Numbered from the stretch's first letter, positions 1 through 6,100 are shown. The stretch: 6,459 bases of DNA from CAVZRC01 sp052148775 (GCA_052148775.1 JBKQHM010000036.1:1-6459); one strand, 5' to 3'. Notes: generated by a model from the sequence alone, not told the origin. Translations and numbers: made by a program.

Positions 1-45
1 GGCAATTCCGACCAGAATCGACCGATCCCTCGCCCTCAAGAACAC

Positions 46-51
46 AGGAAA
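46..51 (+). promoter_or_regulatory. Ribosome binding site of the molybdopterin oxidoreductase gene
   Basis: AGGAAA lies 8 bases before the GTG at 60. The reading frame stays open to the left edge of the window but has no ATG, GTG or TTG codon upstream of 60. This purine-rich site is therefore the main reason for placing the start at GTG 60. The rest of 1-59 shows no recognisable gene end or promoter. Confidence 0.6.
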
Positions 52-59
52 CGATCATC

Positions 60-2168
60 GTGACGCCTGTCGAAGACCACTTCGCATCGAGCATCAAGAA
101 GAACGTCTGCCCGCTCGACTGCCCCGACACGTGCAGCATGCTGGTCACGGTCCGGGACGGTATCGCCGTCGAGCTGCGAGGCGACCCCGATCACGCCTTC
201 ACGCGCGGGTTCCTCTGCCAGAAGATGGCCCGATTCCTGGAGCGGGTCTATAGCCCGGACCGGTTGCTCTACCCGATGAAACGGGTCGGGCGCAAGGGCG
301 AGGGCCGATTCGAGCCGATCACCTGGGACGAGGCGCTCGACGCCGTCTCTCGGCGGTTCGCCGAGATCGCGGCCTCGGCCGATGGATCCGAGTCGATCCT
401 GCCGTACAGCTATTGCGGGACGATGGGCAAGCTCCAGTCGACCAGCCTGGACCGTCGGTTCTTCCACCGGCTGGGCGCCTCGAGATTGGACCGGACCATC
501 TGCGCCACGGCCGGCGCGTTGGGCTACGAGTACACGATGGGCCGGGGCCGGCTCGGGGCCGACCCGATGGCCGTCCCGCGCTGCAAGTTCATCGTGAACT
601 GGGGCTCGAACACGGCGAACACGAATAGCCATCTCTGGAGCCTCATGATCGAGGCCCGGAAGGCCGGCGCGACGATCGTCACCGTCGACCCCTACCGGAG
701 CCCGACCGCCCGCCGCTCCGACTGGCATATCCAGCCGAGGCCCGGTACGGACGCCGCCCTGGCCCTCGGAATGATGCACGTCATCTGGAGCGAAGGACTT
801 CAAGACGAGGACTATCTCGACAGGGCGACGGTCGGCGCCAGTTTGCTGAGAGATCGCGTCCTGACCGAGTATCCCCCGGACAAGGTCGCGGCGATCACCG
901 GCGTCGACGTCGAGACGATCTCACGCTTTGCTCGACTGCTGGCGAGCGAACAACCCTCGCTGATCCGGCTCAATTACGGGATGCAGCGGCATCGCGGCGG
1001 CGGCATGGCGGTGCGGACCATCGCCTGCCTGCCGGCGATCGTCGGCTCGTGGCGCCATCACGGCGGCGGGGCGATGCTCTCGACCAGCGGCACCTACGAC
1101 TTCGCCATGGACCGGCTCACTCGCCCACTGCTCTCCCCGCCTCAGGCCCGGACCGTCAACATGAACCAACTCGCCGAGGCGCTTGCCGGCGAGCTGCCCG
1201 GGCCGCCGGTTCGGGCCCTTTACGTGTATAATGCCAACCCCGCCGCCGTCACCCCCGATCAAGCGAGGGTGCTGGAAGGGTTGCGACGCGAAGACCTGTT
1301 CGTGGTCGTGCACGAGCTCTTCGCCACCGACACGGTCGATTACGCCGATATCGTCCTGCCCGCGACGTCGCAGCTCGAGCACGTGGACCTCCACGGTTCC
1401 TACGGCCATTTCGACGTGCTGTACAACCCTCCGGCGATCGCGCCGCGCGGCGAGTGCCGGTCGAACAACGATGTGTTCCGCGGCCTGGCGGGCCGGCTCG
1501 GTTTCGAGCGCGACCTATTCCCCGACGATGAGACCTTGATCGGCGAGGCGCTCGACGGCGGCCCGACCCTCCGAGGCATTACCCTCGACCGGCTCAAGGC
1601 CGAGGGGCCAGTCCGGCTCAACATCCCCGAGGCATTCGCCCCGTTCGCCGACGGCGTGTTCCCCACCCCGTCGGGCATGTGCGAACTCTACTCCGAGCGC
1701 ATGAAGGCCGACGGATTCGACCCCTTGCCGACGTACACGCCGCCCCTGGAAGACCCGATGACCCGCCCCGAGCTCGCCGGGCGGTTCCCGCTCCAGTTGC
1801 TGAGCCCCCCGCGCCCCCAGTTCCTCAATTCGACCTTCGCCAACTCCGAGCGTCACCGAGCCGCGGCCGGCGAGCCCACCGTCGAGCTGGCCGCCGAGGA
1901 CGCAGGGAGCCGGGGCCTCGATGACGGCCAATGGGTCGAGGTCTACAACGACCGCGGCCGGTTTCGCGCCCGAGTCGCCCTGACCCGAAGCGTCCGGCCC
2001 GGCGTGGCCGTCGCCACCGGCATCTACTGGAACAAGATGGTGCCCGGCGGCAGTAACGTCAACAGCACGTCGTCCACGGCCCTGACCGACATGGGCGGAG
2101 GCGCAACCTTCTTCGACAACCTGGTCGATGTGCGGCCGGTCGCGACCGGCTCGCCCGATCCGGAATAG
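60..2168 (+). CDS. Molybdopterin oxidoreductase (MopB superfamily), [4Fe-4S], function unassigned
   Basis: This 702-residue protein is a member of the molybdenum/tungsten bis-MGD oxidoreductases (BisC/formate dehydrogenase/nitrate reductase superfamily). The N-terminus carries a [4Fe-4S] motif, C17-x3-C21-x3-C25 with the fourth Cys at 53, and begins with the CPLDCPDTCS signature of an uncharacterised subgroup. A Cys at 148, in TICATAG, sits where the family places its metal-ligand Cys, SeCys or Ser. NWGSN at 180-184 is a typical cofactor-binding segment. From about residue 576 (FPLQLLSPP) to the end lies the C-terminal molybdopterin-dinucleotide-binding domain, with the usual late NxxTSS/DxGGG region. 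Length is normal for the subgroup. There is no twin-arginine signal, so a cytoplasmic location is likely. No electron-transfer or membrane subunit is adjacent. An SDR gene follows after 95 bases. The substrate cannot be told; formate, nitrate, acetylene-hydratase-like or hydroxylation roles are all possible. Family is sure, function is not. Confidence 0.93.
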   Translation: MTPVEDHFASSIKKNVCPLDCPDTCSMLVTVRDGIAVELRGDPDHAFTRGFLCQKMARFLERVYSPDRLLYPMKRVGRKGEGRFEPITWDEALDAVSRRFAEIAASADGSESILPYSYCGTMGKLQSTSLDRRFFHRLGASRLDRTICATAGALGYEYTMGRGRLGADPMAVPRCKFIVNWGSNTANTNSHLWSLMIEARKAGATIVTVDPYRSPTARRSDWHIQPRPGTDAALALGMMHVIWSEGLQDEDYLDRATVGASLLRDRVLTEYPPDKVAAITGVDVETISRFARLLASEQPSLIRLNYGMQRHRGGGMAVRTIACLPAIVGSWRHHGGGAMLSTSGTYDFAMDRLTRPLLSPPQARTVNMNQLAEALAGELPGPPVRALYVYNANPAAVTPDQARVLEGLRREDLFVVVHELFATDTVDYADIVLPATSQLEHVDLHGSYGHFDVLYNPPAIAPRGECRSNNDVFRGLAGRLGFERDLFPDDETLIGEALDGGPTLRGITLDRLKAEGPVRLNIPEAFAPFADGVFPTPSGMCELYSERMKADGFDPLPTYTPPLEDPMTRPELAGRFPLQLLSPPRPQFLNSTFANSERHRAAAGEPTVELAAEDAGSRGLDDGQWVEVYNDRGRFRARVALTRSVRPGVAVATGIYWNKMVPGGSNVNSTSSTALTDMGGGATFFDNLVDVRPVATGSPDPE

Positions 2169-2263
2169 CACCGAGGTGTGCCCCTTCCCGTGTCGATTCC
2201 GATGGGATACTCTGGTCCGGTCGGAGTGCGTCGGGGTTCGGGGGAAATATCGCGGGGGTCGAG

Positions 2264-3037
2264 ATGATCGGCGTTCTGGACCGATTCCGGATCGATGGCA
2301 AGGTCGCACTGGTGACCGGCGGTGCGCGAGGACTGGGTCGGGCGATCGCCGAGGCATTGGCGACCGCCGGGGCGACTGTCGCCGTATCGGCGCGCCAGCC
2401 CGAGGGTGCCCGCAAGGCGGCCGAGGAGATCGCCGCACTGGCCGGTCGAGAAACGCTGGGGGTCTCGGCCGATGTGTCGGTGGCATCCGAGGTCGAGGCG
2501 ATGGTCGCCCGCGTCCTCGATTCCTTCGGCCGGATCGATATCCTGGTCAACAATGCCGGCATTAATATCCGCGGCCCGATCGAACAGCTCGGAGAATCCG
2601 ACTGGGATGCCGTGCTCGATACCAACCTCAAGGGCCCCTGGCTATGCTGCCGCGCCGTCGCGGGGCCGATGAAGCATCAGAAGTGGGGGAGGGTCATCAA
2701 CGTGTCGAGCATGCTCGGCGAGATCTCGATGCCCGGGCGGACGCCCTATGCCTCCAGCAAGGGAGGGCTGACGCTCCTGACCAAGACCCTGGCGCTGGAG
2801 TGGGCGAAGGACGGCATCAATGTCAATGCCTTGTGCCCTGGCCCATTCGCGACCGAGATCAATGCGCCCCTCATGAACGACCCGGCCGCCAGGGCCCAGA
2901 TGGAAGCCAACGTCCCGCTCGGCCGCTGGGGCGATCCGAGCGAGCTGGGCCCCGCCGCCGTCTTCCTGGCCTCCGACGCATCGAGCTTCATGACCGGCGC
3001 CACCTTGTTCGTGGATGGCGGATATACGGCGTGGTGA
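2264..3037 (+). CDS. Short-chain dehydrogenase/reductase (classical SDR)
   Basis: This 257-residue protein is a complete classical SDR, which catalyses NAD(P)-dependent oxidation or reduction of an alcohol/carbonyl pair. The Rossmann dinucleotide motif TGGARGLG is at residues 18-25 and the NNAG motif at 96-99. The catalytic tetrad is N121, S149, Y162 and K166 (YASSK). Arg44 just after the second beta strand suggests a preference for NADP(H). The C-terminal half (RWGDPSEL, AAVFLASDAS, LFVDGG) resembles gluconate 5-dehydrogenase and FabG-like reductases, but that alone does not fix the substrate. The ATG at 2264 gives the normal N-terminal distance to the first strand. Its ribosome binding site is weak (a run of G at 2254-2258). 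The gene may be cotranscribed with the upstream molybdoenzyme gene, since the gap holds no clear terminator. Confidence 0.93.
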   Translation: MIGVLDRFRIDGKVALVTGGARGLGRAIAEALATAGATVAVSARQPEGARKAAEEIAALAGRETLGVSADVSVASEVEAMVARVLDSFGRIDILVNNAGINIRGPIEQLGESDWDAVLDTNLKGPWLCCRAVAGPMKHQKWGRVINVSSMLGEISMPGRTPYASSKGGLTLLTKTLALEWAKDGINVNALCPGPFATEINAPLMNDPAARAQMEANVPLGRWGDPSELGPAAVFLASDASSFMTGATLFVDGGYTAW

Positions 3038-3359
3038 ACCTGGGCATCTGGTCCGTTGTCCTGTTTGCCGTCGTCCGTCGCCACTCGATTCGATGACGGG
3101 CGGATTGGGAAGGCGGAGGCTGATCGGCGGATGGAAGCGAGGCTGATTTCCCCTCGGCCGAGAACCTCATGCTGGAGCGTGTCGTGAACCTCTCCCTCTT
3201 CTGTAGCCGGCCTCTGCGAGGCCGGGCCTTCGATCCCGGGGTCACAGACCCCGGCTACAGTCGGAAAAACCGGGGATAACCGACCGACAGATCATCAGAC
3301 GCTTCCGGGATGGGTCAGCTCTCTAACGGCCTATCGATCAACGATCACAGGAGATCATC
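3038..3359. other. Intergenic gap between the SDR gene and argJ
   Basis: This stretch holds the REPIN-like element at 3201-3260. The rest contains a 9-base direct repeat GAGGCTGAT (3116-3124 and 3139-3147) and an ordinary ribosome binding site AGGAG (3349-3353) six bases before the argJ ATG. I see no convincing coding sequence, terminator with a T-run, or sigma70 promoter, although an argJ promoter is expected somewhere here. Short frames such as 3034-3096 have no ribosome binding site. Confidence 0.5.
3201..3260. repeat. REPIN-like element: two inverted GTAG-headed hairpins
   Basis: Outer arms CTGTAG (3201-3206) and CTACAG (3255-3260) are exact inverted repeats. Directly inside lie two perfect hairpins. 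The first has stem CCGGCCTC (3207-3214), loop TGC and GAGGCCGG (3218-3225). The second has stem CCGGGGTC (3236-3243), loop ACA and GACCCCGG (3247-3254). Ten bases (3226-3235) separate them. Read on its own strand, each half is GTAG followed by an 8-bp stem with a 3-base loop. This is the known form of REP sequences recognised by REP-associated tyrosine transposases (RAYTs); an inverted pair is a REPIN or BIME. The whole can fold as a three-way junction. No transposase is in the window, so it would be mobilised in trans, if at all. A role as a terminator or mRNA stabiliser after the SDR gene is also possible; no T-run follows. Confidence 0.75.
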
Positions 3360-4562
3360 ATGAGCGGCGATGAGACGCTACGAATCCCGCGCGGATTCCG
3401 GGCATCGGGCGTGAAGGCCGGGATCAAGCCATCGGGGGGACTCGACATGGCGATCCTCGCCGCCGACGGTCCCTGCGCCGCGGCCGGCACGTTCACGACC
3501 AACAGGGTCTGTGCGGCGCCCGTGAAATGGTGCCGCGAACGACTGCCCGCCGAGGACATCCGCGCGGTGGTGATCAATTCCGGGAACGCGAACGCGGCGA
3601 CCGGCCTGGAGGGCCTGGCCAATGCGAAGCGGACGGCGGCCTACGCGGCGACTCTCATGGGCTGCGAGCCCGGCCAGGTCCTGGTCGCCTCCACCGGCGT
3701 CATCGGCCACCAGCTCCCCATGGATCGAATCGAGATCGGACTCGAGCAAGCCGTGCCCCTGCTCGGCGTGGGGGAGGAAAGCTTCCGGACCGCGGCCCTT
3801 TCGATCATGACCACCGACACCCGGCCCAAGATCGTCTCCGAGAGCCGCATCATCGGGGGTCGAGAGGTCGACCTCCTCGGCATCGCCAAGGGGGCCGCGA
3901 TGATCGGCCCGCGCATGGCGACCATGCTCGCGTTCCTCCTGACCGATGCGCCGCTATGGGCCAACGACCTCCGCGACATCCTCGTCGACGCGGTTGATCG
4001 GTCTTTCAACTGCTTGAGCGTCGAAGGACATGCCAGCACCAACGACACCGTACTGATCCTCTCCAGCACGGCCGCCGTCGATCCGACCCTGCGAGGCGAG
4101 GAGATCGAACTGTTCGTCGGCATGGTGCGATCCGCCTGCGAGGCGCTGGCCAAGGACATCGCAGACGACGGCGAGGGTGCGACCCATTTTATCACGATCG
4201 ACGTCGAAGGCTGCCAGGATACGCAGAATGCCCGGGCGATCGCCCGTGCGGTTGCCGAGAGCCCCCTGGTGAAAACGGCAATCCACGGCGCCGACCCGAA
4301 CTGGGGCCGGATCGTGTCGGCCGCAGGTTATGCCGGCGTGCCCTTCCAGGAAGAAGAGCTCTCGCTCTGGATCAATGGAGTCCCAGTGTATCAGGGCGGC
4401 GCGCCCGTGCCGTTCGATGCCGCCGGCCTGTCCGAATCCCTGAAGAAAGGCCGCGCCGTGGACCTCCGGCTGACTCTCAACTCGGGGCCGGCCGCCGCCC
4501 GATTCTGGACCTGTGACCTCACGGCGGATTACGTGCGACTCAACGCCGATTACACGACGTGA
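3360..4562 (+). CDS. argJ: Bifunctional ornithine acetyltransferase / N-acetylglutamate synthase ArgJ
   Basis: ArgJ moves the acetyl group from N-acetylornithine to glutamate, closing the acetyl cycle of arginine synthesis. Many members also make N-acetylglutamate from acetyl-CoA. At 400 residues it has normal family length. It is made as a precursor that cuts itself before a Thr. Here the site is in PRMATML, giving an alpha chain of 1-187 and a beta chain starting at the nucleophile T188. T112-G113 in ASTGVIG match the oxyanion-hole pair. GADPNWGR at 310-317 and the C-terminal YVRLNADY are hallmarks. The segment usually read as VDGDTSTND is VEGHASTNDT here (221-230). The ATG at 3360 has AGGAG six bases upstream. 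No other arg gene is adjacent, so it appears to be a single-gene unit. Cytoplasmic. Confidence 0.96.
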   Translation: MSGDETLRIPRGFRASGVKAGIKPSGGLDMAILAADGPCAAAGTFTTNRVCAAPVKWCRERLPAEDIRAVVINSGNANAATGLEGLANAKRTAAYAATLMGCEPGQVLVASTGVIGHQLPMDRIEIGLEQAVPLLGVGEESFRTAALSIMTTDTRPKIVSESRIIGGREVDLLGIAKGAAMIGPRMATMLAFLLTDAPLWANDLRDILVDAVDRSFNCLSVEGHASTNDTVLILSSTAAVDPTLRGEEIELFVGMVRSACEALAKDIADDGEGATHFITIDVEGCQDTQNARAIARAVAESPLVKTAIHGADPNWGRIVSAAGYAGVPFQEEELSLWINGVPVYQGGAPVPFDAAGLSESLKKGRAVDLRLTLNSGPAAARFWTCDLTADYVRLNADYTT

Positions 4563-4684
4563 GGGCCGGGCGATCGGTTTCTCGACCTCCCTATCGGGAT
4601 GATGACCCTTTGGCTGTCGCGGACATATGGATCTCTTGATTCACGGTGTGAGAGACGAGGCAACGGATCGGCTACAGTTCGCCA

Positions 4685-4716
4685 TGTCGCCGTATCGATG
4701 CAGGGGGGCGGCGACA
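4685..4716 (+). terminator. Hairpin downstream of argJ, possible terminator
   Basis: TGTCGCCG (4685-4692) pairs exactly with CGGCGACA (4709-4716) around a 16-base loop that includes a run of six G. It lies about 120 bases after the argJ stop. No T-run follows, so it is not a canonical intrinsic terminator. It could be a chance structure, a factor-dependent end, or a processing site. Confidence 0.25.
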
Positions 4717-4785
4717 CGAGAGTTCGTCCCAATATCATGACAATTTCACGATAATCCGCTCTAGGCTGAGATAGCGGGACTTGAT

Positions 4786-4791
4786 TATACT
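4786..4791 (+). promoter_or_regulatory. Candidate -10 element upstream of the RRM gene
   Basis: TATACT sits in a distinctly AT-rich patch of an otherwise GC-rich window, and differs from the TATAAT consensus at one base. A start of transcription would fall near 4797-4798. No good TTGACA-like -35 is found at the expected distance, and the upstream TGA is one base out of register for an extended -10. The downstream gene on this strand is the RRM protein. Confidence 0.35.
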
Positions 4792-4947
4792 GAAAAATGG
4801 TTGGGAACCGATTGAGTGCATGCCTGGAATCCTCGAGGAATTCGTTCGTATGCCTCTCTTCGGATCCCATCCACAGGGCCGCCAGGCCGGCCCCACGGAA
4901 ACGACCCGGTAACTGAAAGTGATCGATGGGTCGCGAGCCCCTGGTCT

Positions 4948-4953
4948 GAGGAG
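4948..4953 (+). promoter_or_regulatory. Ribosome binding site fixing the RRM protein start
   Basis: GAGGAG ends seven bases before the GTG at 4961. A longer frame beginning at GTG 4919 would add 14 residues (MIDGSRAPGLRRLR) that are not typical of the family and has no comparable site before it. This site therefore decides the start. Confidence 0.8.
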
Positions 4954-4960
4954 ATTGAGA

Positions 4961-5332
4961 GTGGGTAAGAAACTGTATGTCGGAAACCTCGCCTACCGGG
5001 TGAGCAGTTCCGACCTGGAGCAAATGTTCTCACAGTACGGCAGCGTGGAGAGCGCGGAGGTCATCTCCGACCGCGACACGGGCAGAAGCAAAGGCTTCGG
5101 ATTCGTCGAGATGAGCTCCGATCACGAGGCACGGGCAGCGATCGACGCCCTTCACGACCAGGAGCACGACGGCCGCCGCCTGACAGTCAATGAGGCCAGA
5201 CCCCGCGAACCTCGCGCCAGTGGCGGAGGCGGAGGGGGCGGTGGTTGGCGCGGTGGTGGAGGCGGAGGGGGCGCCGGCGGCGGACGCAGCGGACGTGGCA
5301 GCAGCGGTGGATACGGCGATCGTCGCTATTGA
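4961..5332 (+). CDS. Glycine-rich RNA-binding protein with one RRM domain
   Basis: This 123-residue protein starts at GTG 4961. It is one RNA recognition motif (about residues 3-80) followed by a low-complexity glycine tail. The two RNA-contacting motifs are clear: RNP2 LYVGNL at 5-10 and RNP1 KGFGFVEM at 44-51, with the aromatic residues Y6, F46 and F48 in place. The tail (88-123) is mostly Gly with W96, several Arg and a terminal YGDRRY, like the RGG/Gly tails of plant GRPs and cyanobacterial Rbp proteins. Related proteins bind single-stranded RNA in the cytoplasm. Many are induced by cold and act on mRNA folding, stability or localisation; here that role is inferred from family only. The tail DNA contains an in-frame 33-base repeat. 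The gene stands alone, after a long leader, and faces the coiled-coil gene. Confidence 0.93.
   Translation: MGKKLYVGNLAYRVSSSDLEQMFSQYGSVESAEVISDRDTGRSKGFGFVEMSSDHEARAAIDALHDQEHDGRRLTVNEARPREPRASGGGGGGGGWRGGGGGGGAGGGRSGRGSSGGYGDRRY
5218..5273 (+). repeat. 33-base-period repeat in the Gly-rich tail
   Basis: The 16-base sequence GGAGGCGGAGGGGGCG occurs at 5225-5240 and again at 5258-5273, offset by 33 bases. Extending left, 5218-5240 and 5251-5273 agree at 21 of 23 bases. Since 33 is a multiple of three, the repeat keeps the frame and corresponds to 11 codons. The G runs make slippage or duplication likely, and the tail length may vary between relatives. Confidence 0.8.
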
Positions 5333-5396
5333 TCGAATCGCTTGACGCCATCCTCGATGCGAGACAGCCGCTTGCCAACTCGCTCGCAAATCGTGA

Positions 5397-5428
5397 CCGC
5401 CGTGGGTCGACCGACCCGCGGCGGCTAC
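5397..5428 (-). repeat. Strong hairpin between convergent genes, GTAG at its foot on the minus strand
   Basis: CCGCCG (5397-5402) pairs with CGGCGG (5419-5424) and GGGTC (5404-5408) with GACCC (5413-5417). T5403 and G5418 form a wobble pair in plus-strand RNA. This gives a 12-bp stem with a 4-base loop. Directly after it comes CTAC (5425-5428), so the minus strand reads GTAG followed by the hairpin, as in each half of the 3201-3260 element. It lies 64 bases after the RRM stop and about 157 bases beyond the end of the coiled-coil gene. It may be a single degenerate REP-like sequence or a shared terminator for the convergent genes; no T-run is present on either side. Confidence 0.5.
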
Positions 5429-5584
5429 TCCCGTCCGGATCCTCCGCTGAGGTTGACCCAATTCTTTCGTACTCCACCTCGCAAGTCAGACGTTACTTCG
5501 CATGAGTGGGGAGCCAGCGTCGTACAGCGGATCGGCAGTTCGGTCGGGGCAGGCAGAGGGAGCATTACGGCGCGGACCGATCGG

Positions 5585-6094
5585 TCACTCGGTCTTGGCC
5601 TTCGCCGCAGCGAGTGGACGGAGTACGGCGAGCATTGTATTCAGGTGCGCCAATCGAGGGCCGAAGCGGTCGACGAAATCACTGAGCGAGAAGTCGCCTT
5701 CCAGCAGGTTCTCGTAGTTTTCTTCGACGTAGTTGGCCAGCTCGCCCATCAACGATGCGTGGACCTGTTCGAGACGTCCCATGGTCTCGCGGCAGGATTC
5801 GATGACGTGCTCGTGACCGGCCTGCCAGCGCTCCAACTCGGCGCCCTGCCGCGCCCGTTGCTCGCGATTGACCTGGAGCAATTCGTGGGAGATCTCGAGC
5901 TGCTGACGCGAGAGCTCGAGTTGCTGGCGTTGCAATTCGAGTGTCTGATTCTGGAGGTTGGCCAGCAGATGGAGGAGGAGGATCGGATCGTTGGGGTTGG
6001 CGATGGCTGTGGCGGGGTTCTGTCCGGTGGGAGAGACCTCCATGCGGTAGGTCCAGGATCCCGCGGCCGGCGGTGGGTTTTCGCGTGTTGACAC
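5585..6094 (-). CDS. Uncharacterised coiled-coil protein
   Basis: I do not recognise a named family for this 169-residue protein. The GTG start has GGAGGAG six bases upstream, and codon use fits the neighbouring genes. The layout is a Pro/Gly-containing, probably flexible N-terminus (1-37) and then a long helix from about I38. Residues 52-79 form four successive heptads (LELQRQQ, LELSRQQ, LEISHEL, LQVNREQ) with leucine or a similar residue at fixed positions, so a coiled coil is likely. A charged linker with W90 and C101 follows. The C-terminal part (115-165) is mixed acidic and hydrophobic (YVEENYENL, DFVDRFGPRLAHLN). It looks like a folded, conserved domain, though that is a guess. There is no signal peptide or membrane segment, so a cytoplasmic oligomer or scaffold is plausible. 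It is convergent with the RRM gene and downstream of nnr on the same strand. Confidence 0.8.
   Translation of the reverse strand: MSTRENPPPAAGSWTYRMEVSPTGQNPATAIANPNDPILLLHLLANLQNQTLELQRQQLELSRQQLEISHELLQVNREQRARQGAELERWQAGHEHVIESCRETMGRLEQVHASLMGELANYVEENYENLLEGDFSLSDFVDRFGPRLAHLNTMLAVLRPLAAAKAKTE
5853..5936 (-). repeat. 21-base-period repeat encoding heptads
   Basis: On the minus strand, four consecutive 21-base units encode residues 52-79 of the coiled-coil protein. The first three begin with LE codons, and RQQ recurs in units one and two. The units have diverged in sequence but keep the seven-residue register. This suggests growth of the helix by duplication, or strong selection for the heptad pattern. 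Confidence 0.55.
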
Positions 6095-6100
6095 TCCAAG

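Larger units (their letters stand above)
4563..4960. other. Long intergenic region and probable leader upstream of the RRM gene
   Basis: This 398-base stretch contains an 8-bp inverted repeat with a 16-base loop (4685-4716), an AT-rich patch at about 4728-4800 with a possible -10 element, and a strong ribosome binding site at its end. Short frames at 4627-4740 (37 codons) and 4797-4916 (39 codons) show weak or no coding signs. If transcription starts near 4797, the RRM mRNA would have a leader of about 160 bases. Long leaders are known for cold-induced RNA-binding protein genes, but no specific cold-responsive motif can be identified by eye. Confidence 0.45.

Noticed and set aside
1..63. Possible end of an upstream gene overlapping the GTG start in a GTGA (frame 1 stops at 61-63)
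   Set aside because: The 20 visible codons have no third-position G/C preference and no family-like sequence, so there is too little to support a gene.
36..803. Long minus-strand open frame (255 codons) opposite the molybdoenzyme gene
   Set aside because: It is antisense to an unambiguous gene, and its Arg/Ala/Gly-rich translation is typical of a shadow frame in GC-rich DNA.
1515..2486. Minus-strand 323-codon frame across the gap between the molybdoenzyme and SDR genes
   Set aside because: It covers the 3' end of one clear gene and the 5' end of another and has low-complexity composition, so it is not a gene.
3034..3096. 20-codon hydrophobic frame overlapping the SDR stop as GTGA
   Set aside because: It has no good ribosome binding site and is very short; it is the end of a longer shadow frame.
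3201..3260. Reading the inverted repeats as a CRISPR repeat or an insertion-sequence end
   Set aside because: There is a single unit with no spacer array, no transposase and no target duplication visible; the GTAG hairpin pair fits REP-type elements better.
4627..4740. 37-codon frame in the gap after argJ
   Set aside because: No ribosome binding site, and it contains the inverted repeat at 4685-4716, which explains the sequence better.
4919..4960. Upstream GTG start for the RRM protein, adding 14 residues
   Set aside because: The GAGGAG site seven bases before GTG 4961 and the normal RRM N-terminus (GKKLYVGNL) favour the shorter protein.
5342..6091. Plus-strand 249-codon frame opposite the coiled-coil gene
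   Set aside because: The minus-strand gene has an excellent ribosome binding site and regular heptads; this frame has neither start signal nor family features.
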